In this document: positions 17,611-26,198 of the stretch, one piece after another
Numbering within the stretch: the first letter of the stretch is position 1
Layout of the letters: every line of letters starts with the position of its first letter
Origin: Streptomyces sp. NBC_00414
GTDB taxonomy: Bacteria > Actinomycetota > Actinomycetes > Streptomycetales > Streptomycetaceae
Length of the DNA: 64,000 nt
Direction of reading: 5' to 3'
NCBI RefSeq assembly: GCF_036038375.1
Contig: NZ_CP107935.1
Coordinates: forward strand, 5,766,001 to 5,830,000
Made by a program: the position numbers and the translations under genes
Notes under the pieces: model-generated
The model's database searches: none
The model's input: the letters and a program-made list of their open reading frames with translations, nothing else
What the model was told of the DNA's origin: nothing

Positions 17611-18762
17611 ATGACTCCTACGACGGAGACCATGGTCGGTATCGGCGGCGCCGCGGAGAGCACCGACATGGTGCTCAACATCGGGCCCCAGCATCCGTCC
17701 ACCCATGGCGTACTGCGTCTGAAGCTCGTCCTCGACGGTGAACGGATCCAGCACGCGGAGCCGGTGATCGGCTACATGCACCGCGGTGCCGAGAAGCTCT
17801 TCGAGGCGCGCGACTACCGGCAGATCATCATGCTGGCCAACCGCCACGACTGGCTCTCCGCGTTCTCGAACGAGCTGGGCGTGGTCCTCGGTGTGGAGCG
17901 GATGCTCGGCATGGAGGTGCCCCCGCGCGCGGTGTGGACACGCACGCTGCTCGCCGAGCTGAACCGGGTCCTGAACCACCTGATGTTCCTCGGTTCGTAC
18001 CCCCTGGAACTGGGCGGGATCACCCCGATCTTCTACGCGTTCACCGAGCGCGAGGAGCTCCAGCACGTCATGGAGGAGGTCTCCGGCGGGCGCATGCACT
18101 ACATGTTCAACCGGGTGGGAGGCCTCAAGGAGGACCTGCCGGCCGGATGGGCAGGCCGCGCGCGTGAGGCGATTTCCGGGGTGCGCTCCCGGATGGACCG
18201 GTTCGACGGCCTGGTGCTCGGCAACGAGATCTTCCGGGGGCGTACGCGCGGTGTCGGAGTGCTCTCCCCCGAGGCCGTGCACGCCTACGGAGTGAGCGGG
18301 CCGATCGCGCGCGCCTCCGGCGTCGACTTCGACCTGCGCCGCGACGAGCCCTACCTCGCGTACGGCGAACTCCAGGACACCCTGAAGGTCGTCACGCGCC
18401 AGGAGGGCGACTGCCTGGCCCGCTTCGAATGCCTCCTGGAGCAGACCCACAACGCCCTCGACCTCGCGGACGCCTGTCTCGACCGGCTCGCGGAGCTGCC
18501 TCCCGGCCCGATCAACCAGCGGCTCCCCAAGGTCCTGAAGGCCCCCGAGGGACACACGTACGCCTGGACCGAGAACCCCCTCGGCATCAACGGGTACTAC
18601 CTCGTCAGCAAGGGCGAGAAGACCCCGTACCGGCTGAAGCTGCGCTCGGCCTCGTACAACAACATCCAGGCGCTCGCCGAACTGCTGCCGGGCACGCTGG
18701 TCGCGGACATGGTGGCGATCCTGGGGTCGCTGTTCTTCGTGGTGGGGGACATCGACAAGTAG
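17611..18762 (+). CDS. nuoD2: orphan NADH-quinone oxidoreductase subunit D (NuoD2)
   Basis: 383 aa, homologue of the 49-kDa (NDUFS2/NuoD) subunit that lines the quinone site of complex I. Conserved blocks are LNIGPQHPSTHGVLRL, IGYMHRGAEKLFE, MLANRHDWL, NRVGGLKEDLP and the C-terminal SFNN-like ASYNNIQAL with GSLFFVVGDIDK. The quinone-site His of GPQHPSTHG is present. No other nuo genes are in the window, so this is a solitary paralogue of the main nuo operon copy. ATG 17611 fits the family; an in-frame ATG at 17632 has GGAG close upstream and is possible. A MidA-type methyltransferase gene is convergent with it. Confidence 0.93.
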   Translation: MTPTTETMVGIGGAAESTDMVLNIGPQHPSTHGVLRLKLVLDGERIQHAEPVIGYMHRGAEKLFEARDYRQIIMLANRHDWLSAFSNELGVVLGVERMLGMEVPPRAVWTRTLLAELNRVLNHLMFLGSYPLELGGITPIFYAFTEREELQHVMEEVSGGRMHYMFNRVGGLKEDLPAGWAGRAREAISGVRSRMDRFDGLVLGNEIFRGRTRGVGVLSPEAVHAYGVSGPIARASGVDFDLRRDEPYLAYGELQDTLKVVTRQEGDCLARFECLLEQTHNALDLADACLDRLAELPPGPINQRLPKVLKAPEGHTYAWTENPLGINGYYLVSKGEKTPYRLKLRSASYNNIQALAELLPGTLVADMVAILGSLFFVVGDIDK

Positions 18763-18812
18763 GGCTCGTCGAGTGCGAGTGGGGCTCGTCGACGGCACGT
18801 AGGGCCCGTCGG
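18762..18812 (+). repeat. three-fold 20-bp direct repeat after nuoD2
   Basis: GGGCTCGTCGA begins at 18762 and 18782, and GGGCCCGTCGG at 18802, a spacing of exactly 20 bp. It occupies almost all of the short gap between the convergent ends of nuoD2 and the methyltransferase gene. Confidence 0.7.
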
Positions 18813-18823
18813 CGAGTGGGGCG

Positions 18824-19921
18824 CTACGTAGAGGGCTGTTTCGTTTCGGGCGGTGGGTTCGGCAGCGGGTTCGGTGGCGGGTCGCTCAGTGGGTCCGGGA
18901 TCCCGACCGGCTGCAGCAGCCAGGTGAAGTCGCCCAGGCCGCCCCGGGCGGTCAGTTCGGCGGCCTCGCCCGCGCCCGCCAGGGCCCGTACGTAGGCCGC
19001 GGGGTCCGTGGAGGCCAGGGCGAGGGACGGCCGCTCCCCGTTCACGCCCAGCGTCTTCAGAGCGTCCCGCTGGCTCAGCAGCCGGCCGCCGGGCAGGGCG
19101 CACGCGTCCAGCGCGACATGGGCGGTGATGTCGCAGGAGCCGTCCGGCACGGGTGCCGTCTCCCGGCCCTCCCTGAAGCCCGTCAGCGTGCCGACCGGCG
19201 GCCGTGCTCCCGCGCTGTGCCCGTAGTCGACGGCGACGGCGAGACCCCGGCCGAGAGCGGCCACGGCGGACGCCCAGGCGGCGTCCCTGGGGTGACCGAT
19301 CTCGGCGCGCAGACCTTCGGCCGGGGGCGGGCCGTCGGCGGGGAGCCGGCCGTCGGGCGTTGCCGTGAGCGGCCACCACCTCTCCAGCCACCGCGCGTCC
19401 GCCCCGGCCACCGGCTCCCCGAGGGACTCCGTCCCGTCCGCGTCCACGAGAACGAGGCGGGGCACGCCGCGCGGGTCCACCTCGGCCACGTCCACCGGCA
19501 CGTTGTCGAGCCACTCGTTGGCGAACAGGAGGCCCGAGACTCCCGGCGGAGGCTCCGGGAGCCACTCGATACGGTGATCGAGTCCGGCGGGGCGGGCGGC
19601 GCGTTCGACCGCGTACCCGCGCGCGCGGGAGGCCACTTCGGCGGGGAGCGCCTTCAGGACGGCGCTCACCAGTTCGCCGCGGCCCGCGCCCATGTCGACG
19701 AAGGCGAGTTCGGCGGGGTGGGCGAGCGCCTCGTCGACGAGCCGGAGCAGCCGGGCCACGGCCGCCGCGAACAGCGGTGACGCATGCACCGAGGTGCGGA
19801 AATGGCCCGCGGGACCCACGGCCCCGCGATAGAAACCGGAGGGCCCGTACAGCGCTTCCTCGGTCGCGGGGCGCCACCCGCGTGCCCTGCCCGCCGTCTC
19901 ATGCTCCACTGCGCCCACCAC
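18824..19921 (-). CDS. MidA/NDUFAF7-type SAM-dependent methyltransferase (DUF185)
   Basis: 365 aa. Family features in order: an N-terminal YGPSGFYRG...GHFRTSVHASPLF segment that corresponds to the GDF-TSP motif, the SAM site VDMGAGRGEL, a FANEWLDNVPVDV block (the NExxDxxPV motif of the family), and AVDYGHS. A Pro-rich tail closes the protein. Eukaryotic NDUFAF7 methylates the NDUFS2 subunit of complex I; here the gene faces nuoD2, an NDUFS2 homologue. GTG 19921 was chosen because GGAGAA lies 4 nt upstream; an in-frame start 19 codons earlier lacks a good site. Confidence 0.85.
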   Translation of the reverse strand: MVGAVEHETAGRARGWRPATEEALYGPSGFYRGAVGPAGHFRTSVHASPLFAAAVARLLRLVDEALAHPAELAFVDMGAGRGELVSAVLKALPAEVASRARGYAVERAARPAGLDHRIEWLPEPPPGVSGLLFANEWLDNVPVDVAEVDPRGVPRLVLVDADGTESLGEPVAGADARWLERWWPLTATPDGRLPADGPPPAEGLRAEIGHPRDAAWASAVAALGRGLAVAVDYGHSAGARPPVGTLTGFREGRETAPVPDGSCDITAHVALDACALPGGRLLSQRDALKTLGVNGERPSLALASTDPAAYVRALAGAGEAAELTARGGLGDFTWLLQPVGIPDPLSDPPPNPLPNPPPETKQPST

Positions 19922-20058
19922 TGTTCTCCGTCGCTGCCACAGCGCCAGGCTAAACGCCACATTCACGGCGGCCTCCACCTTGGGGAGTACAAGCGGCGGT
20001 TACGGATCGACCCTCCGGTTGACCCCTGCACACTGCACGCTTCCCTACGCTGGGTTAC

Positions 20059-21267
20059 GTGCAGCGCCTCTATGACTTTCTCCGCAGGCACCCGACATGG
20101 GTCGACGGCTTCTGGGCCGTCGTCGTGTTCGGGATCTCGGTCGCGAGCGGAACGGCCGGTCAGGAGAATTCCGATTCCGGGACCGACCATCTGGCCGTCA
20201 CCGTCCCGATCACCCTGCTGCTCTGCCTGGTGATCGCGTTGCGCAGGCGACTGCCCGAGTCGATGCTGATCCTCGCCGTCTCCATGGGCGCGGCGCAGCT
20301 GGTGCTGGACATGCCGTTGGTGCCCGCCGACTTCGCGCTGCTGGTGATCACGTACACGGTCGCCTCGAACGGCACCCGCTGGGCGTCCCGGCTCGCTCTC
20401 ACGGCGGGGCTGCTCGCGGCCCCGCTGGCGCAGCTGCGCTGGCCGGAGGAGCACCAGAGCGCCGCCGGCCAGGCGGCGATAGTGGTCTTCCAGACGGTGC
20501 CCTTCGCCCTGGCCTGGGTCCTCGGCGACTCCCTGCGGACCCGCCGCGCCTACTTCGCGCAGCTGGAGGAGCGGGCCGCCCGGCTGGAGAGGGAGCGCGA
20601 GGCGCAGGCCAAGGTCGCGGTCGCCGCCGAGCGCGCCCGGATCGCCCGCGAGCTGCACGACGTCGTCGCGCACAACGTCTCGGTGATGGTGGTCCAGGCC
20701 GACGGCGCCGCGTACGTTCTCGACTCCGCGCCCGACCAGGCCAAGAAGGCCCTGGAGATCATCTCCGGGACGGGGCGGCAGGCCCTCGCCGAGATGCGCC
20801 GGCTCCTCGGCGTGCTGCGCACCGGCGAGCACCAGGAGTCCGGCGAGTACGTGCCGCAGCCCGACGTGGAGCAGCTCGACGAACTGATCGAGCAGTGCCG
20901 GACCTCCGGCCTGCCCGTCGACTTCAAGATCGAGGGCACCCCGCGTCCACTGCCCAGCGGCGTCGAGCTGACCGCGTACCGCATCGTGCAGGAGGCGCTC
21001 ACCAACACGCGGAAGCACGGGGGGCCGAACACCGGAGCGAGCGTGCGCCTGGTCTACTTCGACGACGGCCTCGGCCTGCTGGTCGAGGACGACGGCAAGG
21101 GCGCCCCGCACGAGCTGTACGAGGAAGGCGGGGTGGACGGCCAGGGCCACGGCCTGATCGGTATGCGCGAGCGCATCGGCATGGTCGGCGGAACCCTGGA
21201 CGCCGGACCGCGTCCGGGCGGAGGCTTCCGCATCAGCGCCCTGCTTCCGCTCAAGCCCGCTCACTGA
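20059..21267 (+). CDS. sensor histidine kinase (HisKA_3/NarL type)
   Basis: 402 aa. Four or five N-terminal membrane helices (about residues 17-32, 48-62, 68-103, 110-155) lead into a coiled linker, then the dimerisation/phosphoacceptor helix ARIARELHDVVAHNVSVM with His200. The ATPase domain follows with VEDDGKGAP and GHGLIGMRERIGMVGG. The kinase is of the type paired with LuxR/NarL-like regulators and senses through its membrane domain. The GTG at 20059 was chosen. The response regulator follows 57 nt downstream. Confidence 0.93.
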   Translation: MQRLYDFLRRHPTWVDGFWAVVVFGISVASGTAGQENSDSGTDHLAVTVPITLLLCLVIALRRRLPESMLILAVSMGAAQLVLDMPLVPADFALLVITYTVASNGTRWASRLALTAGLLAAPLAQLRWPEEHQSAAGQAAIVVFQTVPFALAWVLGDSLRTRRAYFAQLEERAARLEREREAQAKVAVAAERARIARELHDVVAHNVSVMVVQADGAAYVLDSAPDQAKKALEIISGTGRQALAEMRRLLGVLRTGEHQESGEYVPQPDVEQLDELIEQCRTSGLPVDFKIEGTPRPLPSGVELTAYRIVQEALTNTRKHGGPNTGASVRLVYFDDGLGLLVEDDGKGAPHELYEEGGVDGQGHGLIGMRERIGMVGGTLDAGPRPGGGFRISALLPLKPAH

Positions 21268-21269
21268 CA

Positions 21270-21304
21270 CGTGCACGCATTCGACAACGCGTGCACGTAT
21301 TCGA
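21270..21304 (+). repeat. 20-bp-spaced direct repeat before the response regulator
   Basis: CGTGCACGCATTCGA (21270-21284) and CGTGCACGTATTCGA (21290-21304) differ at one base and are spaced 20 bp apart, two helical turns. They fill the gap between the kinase stop and the ribosome binding site of the response regulator. The arrangement resembles a tandem regulator-binding site. Confidence 0.65.
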
Positions 21305-21324
21305 ACCGACCGGAGGACCTCCCC

Positions 21325-21996
21325 ATGCCGATCCGCGTGATGCTCGTCGACGACCAGGCGCTGCTGCGCACCGGGTTCCGGATGGTGCTGGACGCCCAGC
21401 CGGACATGGAGGTCGTGGCGGAGGCGGGCGACGGTGTGGAGGCCCTGCAGGCGCTGCGCGGGAGGGATGTCGACGTGGTCCTGATGGACGTGCGCATGCC
21501 GAAGCTGGACGGCGTGGAGACGACCCGCCGCATCTGCTCGGACCCGAACCCGCCGAAGGTGCTGATCCTGACCACCTTCGACCTCGACGAGTACGCCTTC
21601 TCGGGGCTCAAGGCGGGCGCGTCCGGCTTCATGCTCAAGGACGTGCCGCCCGGTGAACTCCTCACCGCGATCCGCTCCGTGCACAGCGGCGACGCGGTGG
21701 TCGCGCCCTCGACGACCCGGCGTCTGCTGGACCGCTTCGCGCCGCTGCTGCCGAGCGCCGGCAAGGAGCCCCAGCACAAGGAGCTGGAGCGGCTCACCGG
21801 CCGGGAGCGCGAGGTCATGATCCTGGTCGCGCAGGGGCTGTCGAACGGCGAGATCGCGGCCCGGCTCGTCCTCTCCGAGGCGACGGTCAAGACCCACGTG
21901 GGCCGCATCCTCACCAAGCTGGGCCTGCGCGACCGGGTGCAGGTCGTCGTCCTCGCGTACGAGACGGGTCTTGTACGGGCCGGTGGGCAGGGCTGA
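21325..21996 (+). CDS. LuxR/NarL-family response regulator
   Basis: 223 aa. The receiver domain has the acidic pair VDDQ, phosphoacceptor Asp55 (VVLMDVRMPK) and the switch Thr/Lys (TTFDLDEYAF, LKAGASGFMLKD). A LuxR-type helix-turn-helix (LTGREREVMILVAQGLSNGEIAARL) ends the protein. ATG 21325 has CGGAGGA at 8 nt. It partners the preceding histidine kinase; targets are unknown. Confidence 0.94.
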   Translation: MPIRVMLVDDQALLRTGFRMVLDAQPDMEVVAEAGDGVEALQALRGRDVDVVLMDVRMPKLDGVETTRRICSDPNPPKVLILTTFDLDEYAFSGLKAGASGFMLKDVPPGELLTAIRSVHSGDAVVAPSTTRRLLDRFAPLLPSAGKEPQHKELERLTGREREVMILVAQGLSNGEIAARLVLSEATVKTHVGRILTKLGLRDRVQVVVLAYETGLVRAGGQG

Positions 21997-22160
21997 CGGC
22001 CTGACGTCGTGTCTGGCTCGTTGCGCAGTTCCCCGCGCCCCCTGGGTGGGTGGGCGGGGGCCGGGAAGGGTGTGTGCGACCGGCCCTCGCCGGCCCGCAG
22101 CCGACGACTGGGCCCAGGTGTACCTGCCCGGATGTCGGGCCGCGCAGACGCGCGGAGCGC

Positions 22161-23264
22161 TCAGCGGAGGATCCCCTCCAGGAAGTCGCTGCCCAGCCGG
22201 GCCACCATCGTGACGTCCAGCTGATGCAGCACGTACCGGCCGCGGCGCCGCGTGGTGAGCAGCCCCGCTTTCTTCAGCACGCTCAGATGCCGGGATATCT
22301 CGGGAGCCGTCATCCCGTGCGTCTGCGCCAGCTCGCTCGTGGTGAACGCGCTGCGGGCCAGGCTCCGGCACAGCCGCATCCGCATCGGATGGGACAGCGC
22401 GGTCATCCGCAGGGTCAGTTGCTCGACCGAGGTCGGGACCGTCAGCTCCGGGGAGCCCACCGGGTAGTGGATCACCGGCTGCCACCCGTACCGGTGCAGC
22501 ACCATGAGATGCGGCCAGCCCAGGCTCGTCGGCACCAGCAGGAGACTGCCGGCCCGGATCGACGTGTGGCCGTGGCCCAGTTTGTCGACGACGATCCGGC
22601 CGGCCGCCTCGTCGAGCGCCACCGCGGGCGACACCGACGCCAGCGCCTCGGCCAGGCCGTGACGACCGAGCAGGTCCGTCTTGCGGCGGGCGTCCGCCGC
22701 GAGCTGGTGGCGCAGCCGGGACCAGGTGTCGGCGAAGAAGGCCTCGTCGCAGTCCTCCAGGAACTGCCGGAGCCAGGCCCGGATCCGTGGCGGGTCGGCC
22801 AGCAGCCGCTCGGTGAACTCCGCGGGGCGGGGTCCGCGCGCGGCGGCCAGCTCAAGGGCCCGTCGGCGGGACGCGGCGTCGGCCAGGGCGCCGGCGCCCC
22901 GCACGTCGTACGGAAGCGCGCAGGTGAACTCCAGCGCCGCGTCGACGAACTGCTCGTCCGTCAGCTTGTCGACCAGGTCCAGCTCCTCGGCGAGCGTGGC
23001 GCCCGGGAGCGTGGTGCAGCCCGCTCCCGCGTACGGCAGGAACAGGTCCGAGAACGTCGTCCGCCACAGGAAGTCGGCCTCGCACATCCGGTCGGCCAGA
23101 TGCGGGTCGAGCCGGGCGGTCACCCCGGTCGCCCAGCCCTGGAGACCGGGGTGGTGGCCCGGCTCGGCCAGCGCGTGCAGTGCCATGCACAACTCGGCCA
23201 GGGGCGAGGGCACGACGGCCACCCGCTCCCTGCGCAGCCCGGAGATGTCGATGGTCACGCTCAT
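22161..23264 (-). CDS. winged-helix (ArsR-like) transcriptional regulator with DUF5937-type N-terminal region
   Basis: 367 aa. The last 80 residues form a wHTH (LSHPMRMRLCRSLARSAFTTSELAQTHG then EISRHLSVLKKAGLLTTRRRGRYVLHQL). The first 280 residues are a helical, Leu/Ala/Trp-rich effector region of a kind seen in Streptomyces regulators; its ligand is unknown. There is no Cys metal site like that of ArsR/SmtB. ATG 23264 has ATGAGGTC upstream. Its neighbours do not reveal the target; self-regulation or control of the divergent small gene is possible. Confidence 0.82.
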   Translation of the reverse strand: MSVTIDISGLRRERVAVVPSPLAELCMALHALAEPGHHPGLQGWATGVTARLDPHLADRMCEADFLWRTTFSDLFLPYAGAGCTTLPGATLAEELDLVDKLTDEQFVDAALEFTCALPYDVRGAGALADAASRRRALELAAARGPRPAEFTERLLADPPRIRAWLRQFLEDCDEAFFADTWSRLRHQLAADARRKTDLLGRHGLAEALASVSPAVALDEAAGRIVVDKLGHGHTSIRAGSLLLVPTSLGWPHLMVLHRYGWQPVIHYPVGSPELTVPTSVEQLTLRMTALSHPMRMRLCRSLARSAFTTSELAQTHGMTAPEISRHLSVLKKAGLLTTRRRGRYVLHQLDVTMVARLGSDFLEGILR

Positions 23265-23419
23265 GACCTCATGGTGCACCCCGCCACTGACAACGCGGTC
23301 GCCGATTGACGAGCGCCGTCAATCGACGGGACGGCGACGACGGGCCCGGCGCAAGCTGTGTCCACCGGGGCACCGCGGGGCCCACGGAGAACGCCCGGAA
23401 CCGGACCGAACCCGGCTCC

Positions 23420-23479
23420 GACGCCGGAGCCGATGGCGTGACCGACGCCGGTTCCGATGTCGGAGCCGACGTCGGAACC
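23420..23479 (+). repeat. 12-bp tandem repeat, five units
   Basis: Five consecutive 12-bp units of the form GA(C/T)G(C/T)CGGNNCC (with one GATGGCGTGACC variant) lie just upstream of the small gene at 23524. In one frame they would encode DAGA/DGVT/DAGS/DVGA/DVGT. That frame lacks gene features, so I treat this as a non-coding array. Confidence 0.75.
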
Positions 23480-23523
23480 GGTCCGGGCGGACGTCCGTAC
23501 CCGTCCCGAGAAGGCGATCCGCC

Positions 23524-23805
23524 ATGAGCATCACCCAGCAGTACCTACTGGACACCTACCGCGCCCAGCAGCACGGGGACCCGACCCCGCCCGCCCCCGG
23601 CGCCCACGACTGGCAGGTCATGCGCGAACTGCCCGACCACCGGAGGTTCCGCGCGGCCCTGACCGGCCGCCCGGTCCGAGGGCGGGTACGCGCGGCCCTG
23701 ACCCGACTGCTCGGCCGCACCCGCCCGCGCAGTCCGAGCGGCCGAAGCGGCCGAAGCGGCGCGCGCAGCATGGTCAGCGGGGAACGCGTGCCGCGAACTC
23801 CGTGA
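23524..23805 (+). CDS. small basic protein, function unknown
   Basis: 93 aa. The N-terminal half is well structured (MSITQQYLLDTYRAQQHGD, then HDWQVMRELPDHRRFRAAL). The C-terminal half is Arg/Ser/Pro-rich and may be disordered. Codon use with strong third-position GC and GAGAAGG upstream of ATG 23524 support coding. The 3' end overlaps the convergent threonine aldolase-like gene by 32 nt. No family is recognised. Confidence 0.65.
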   Translation: MSITQQYLLDTYRAQQHGDPTPPAPGAHDWQVMRELPDHRRFRAALTGRPVRGRVRAALTRLLGRTRPRSPSGRSGRSGARSMVSGERVPRTP

Positions 23806-24943
23806 CGGCGGCCCGTACGTCGTCCGCGGTCCACTCCAGGCCCGGCGCGCCCACCGTGACCTCGGTGAACGCAAGGCCTGGCCCGCGCGGGTCCCAGCGC
23901 TGCGGGAAGAGGGACACCCCCGTCTCCTCCGCCTGCAGCGTCCCCGCCTCGGTCAGGGCCTCGGCCTCGTACGGCAGCCACACCTGGAACTGGTGCGTGT
24001 GCGGCTCCTCGGGGTGGACCCGCGCCCAGGGGAACCCCGCCCCGGCGAACCCCTCCCGCAGCGCGGCGGCGACCACGCGCGCGTGGGCCACGTACTCCGG
24101 GAGCCTGGGCAGTTCCCTGTCCAGGCCGATCAGCGCGGACAGGGCGGTGGGGAACTGCTGGAGGATCTGCCCGCCGTACCGGTGGCGCCAGGCCTTCGCC
24201 TCGTCGACGAGCGTCCTCGGGCCCGCGAGGACGGCGCCGCCGAACCCGCCCAGCGACTTGTAGAAGGACACGTAGACGCTGTCCGCGAGATCCGCGATCT
24301 CGTCCAGGGAGCGGCCGAAGTGGGTGGTGCACTCCCACAGACGGGCCCCGTCGAAGTGCACCACGGCGTCGCGTTCGCGGGCCGCGTCCGTGACGGCGAC
24401 CAGTTCCTCCCAGGAGGGCAGTACGAAACCGGCTTCCCGGAGGGGGAGTTCCAGGAACAGCGCCCCGAAGGGCTCGTCCAGGTCGCGCACCTCGCCGGCG
24501 GACGGCATCCGCGGCTCGCGCGTGGGGTGGACCGTCCGCAGGCCGCCGAGGGTGCTGAAGGAGTGCCTCTCGTGGACCTCCGGATGCGAGAGGGGGTGCA
24601 TCGCCACCGTCGCGTTGCCCGTACGGCCCGCCCAGCAGCGCAGCGCCACCTGCTGGGCCATGGTGCCCGACGGGAAGAAGGCGGCGGCCTCCTTGCCGAG
24701 CAGGCCCGCGACCCGCTCCTCCAGGGTCTCGACGATCCCGTTGCCGTACATGTCCACCGGCAGGTCCAGGTCGTACACGTCCGGCGCGGCGTCCGTGAGC
24801 CCCGTCAGCAGCTCACCGACCGTGGAGCGGAAACCGGGGCGCCACAGCGCCCGCCGGGCCCCTCGCCAGGCGGCCCTGTGCCGCTCCCGCCGCTGTTCGG
24901 GCGTCTGCTCCGCCACTTCCGACCCGTCCGCCGTATCGCTCAT
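23774..24943 (-). CDS. threonine aldolase-family PLP enzyme (beta-eliminating lyase fold)
   Basis: 389 aa fold-type I PLP enzyme. DMYGNGIVETLEERVAGLLG and FFPSGTMAQQVAL correspond to the cofactor phosphate-binding region. VVHFDGARLWE has the Asp (198) that holds the pyridine nitrogen, and SVYVSFYKSLGGFGG has the Schiff-base Lys (229). It probably cleaves L-threonine or another beta-hydroxy amino acid to glycine plus an aldehyde, but substrate specificity cannot be read from the sequence. ATG 24943 has CCGGAGC directly upstream. Its last 32 nt overlap the convergent small gene. Confidence 0.87.
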   Translation of the reverse strand: MSDTADGSEVAEQTPEQRRERHRAAWRGARRALWRPGFRSTVGELLTGLTDAAPDVYDLDLPVDMYGNGIVETLEERVAGLLGKEAAAFFPSGTMAQQVALRCWAGRTGNATVAMHPLSHPEVHERHSFSTLGGLRTVHPTREPRMPSAGEVRDLDEPFGALFLELPLREAGFVLPSWEELVAVTDAARERDAVVHFDGARLWECTTHFGRSLDEIADLADSVYVSFYKSLGGFGGAVLAGPRTLVDEAKAWRHRYGGQILQQFPTALSALIGLDRELPRLPEYVAHARVVAAALREGFAGAGFPWARVHPEEPHTHQFQVWLPYEAEALTEAGTLQAEETGVSLFPQRWDPRGPGLAFTEVTVGAPGLEWTADDVRAAVTEFAARVPR

Positions 24944-25138
24944 GCTCCGGATCATGCAGGACGCCATGGCGGGCGGTCACACGAATTCCCGGCGGCAGGG
25001 GCCCGCGTTCGTCCACAGCCCGGGGCCCCGTGTCCCCCACAGCCTGTGGACAGAGAAACGGGCCTCGGACCAATCGCGTTAGCATGACGAGAAAGCGTCC
25101 GGTACCCCGAGCGGACTGGAACGGAAGGCCGCCGTCGA

Positions 25139-26149
25139 GTGAGTACATTCCCCCAGCCAGACCCCAAGGACCGCCCCGCGCGGCTCACCGTCGGTGTCGT
25201 CGGCGCCGGCCGCGTGGGCCCAGCCCTGGCGGCGTCGCTCCAGCTCGCCGGGCACCGCCCGGTGGCCGTGTCCGGGGTCTCCGACGCCTCCCGGCGCCGC
25301 GCCGCGCAGCTGCTGCCCGACGTGCCGCTGGTGACACCCGAGCAGGTCCTGGAGCGGGCCGACCTGGTGCTGCTGACGGTCCCCGACGACGCCCTGCCGG
25401 GCCTGGTCGAGGGGCTCGTCGACACCGGCTCCGTCCGGCCGGGCCAGCTCATCGCGCACACCTCGGGGCGGTACGGGGCGAGGATCCTCGACCCCGCTCT
25501 GCGCGCCGGGGCACTGCCTCTCGCCCTGCACCCCGCTATGACGTTCAGCGGCACCCCCGTGGACGTACAGCGGCTCGCCGGATGCTCCTTCGGGATCACC
25601 GCCCCCGAGGAGCTGCGGCTGGCCGCCGAGGCCCTGGTCATCGAGATGGGCGGCGAGCCCGAGTGGATCGCCGAGGAGGCCCGGCCGCTCTACCACGCGG
25701 CCCTCGCGCTCGGCGCCAACCACCTGGTGACCCTGGTCGCCGAGTCCATGGACCTGCTGCGCGCGGCCGGCGTCGACGCCCCGGACCGGATGCTGGGCCC
25801 GCTGCTCGGCGCCGCACTGGACAACGCCCTCAGGTCGGGCGACGCGGCCCTCACCGGACCGGTGGCGCGCGGCGACGCGGGCACGGTCGCCGTGCACATC
25901 ACCGAGTTGCGCAAGCACGCCCCGCAGACCGTCGCCGGCTATCTCGCGATGGCCCGCGCGACCGCAGACCGCGCGCTCGCCCACGGCCTGCTCAAGCCGG
26001 AACTCGCCGAGGACCTCCTGGGCGTGCTCGCCGACGGGCCCGACGGACCGGACGTCTCCTTCGGCCCCGGCGGCCCCGGCGGCCCCGGCGGCCCCGGCGG
26101 CCCCGACGGGACCGGCGGGACCGACGGCCCCGAAGGAGACGCCCGATGA
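25139..26149 (+). CDS. Rossmann-fold oxidoreductase with DUF2520 domain
   Basis: 336 aa. An NAD(P)-binding GVVGAGRVGPAL motif near residue 19 is followed by a 6-phosphogluconate-dehydrogenase-like core (LTVPDDALP, HTSGRYGARIL, LHPAMTF) and a helical DUF2520 C-terminal domain (YHAALALGANHLVTL). A Pro-Gly-Gly repeat tail of about 25 residues ends the protein. The reaction is unknown, but the fold is that of ketopantoate reductase and the gene sits directly before panC. GTG 25139 has GGAAGG upstream. It is the first gene of the run to coaX. Confidence 0.82.
   Translation: MSTFPQPDPKDRPARLTVGVVGAGRVGPALAASLQLAGHRPVAVSGVSDASRRRAAQLLPDVPLVTPEQVLERADLVLLTVPDDALPGLVEGLVDTGSVRPGQLIAHTSGRYGARILDPALRAGALPLALHPAMTFSGTPVDVQRLAGCSFGITAPEELRLAAEALVIEMGGEPEWIAEEARPLYHAALALGANHLVTLVAESMDLLRAAGVDAPDRMLGPLLGAALDNALRSGDAALTGPVARGDAGTVAVHITELRKHAPQTVAGYLAMARATADRALAHGLLKPELAEDLLGVLADGPDGPDVSFGPGGPGGPGGPGGPDGTGGTDGPEGDAR
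26063..26107 (+). repeat. 9-bp tandem repeat encoding a Pro-Gly-Gly tail
   Basis: GGCCCCGGC is repeated four times, followed by GGCCCCGAC, inside the 3' end of the DUF2520 gene. It gives GPGGPGGPGGPGGPDG, a collagen-like low-complexity tail likely to vary in length between strains. Confidence 0.85.
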
Positions 26150-26198
26150 CGTGCGCGGATCCAGGTCCAGGTCCAGGTGCCGAGATCGGAGCAGCCCG

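Noticed and set aside
15658..18798. 1046-codon open frame on the - strand
   Set aside because: It joins the real PH-domain gene to frames antisense to nuoD2; the 4-nt overlap at 17028-17031 and bPH2 start show the true gene begins at 17031.
21997..22160. Small gene between the response regulator and the winged-helix regulator
   Set aside because: Open frames there run through a dispersed-repeat copy and have no start signals.
23306..23527. 73-codon frame containing DAGADGVTDAGS repeats
   Set aside because: It consists largely of the 12-bp array, starts without a good site, and ends at the start of a better-supported gene.
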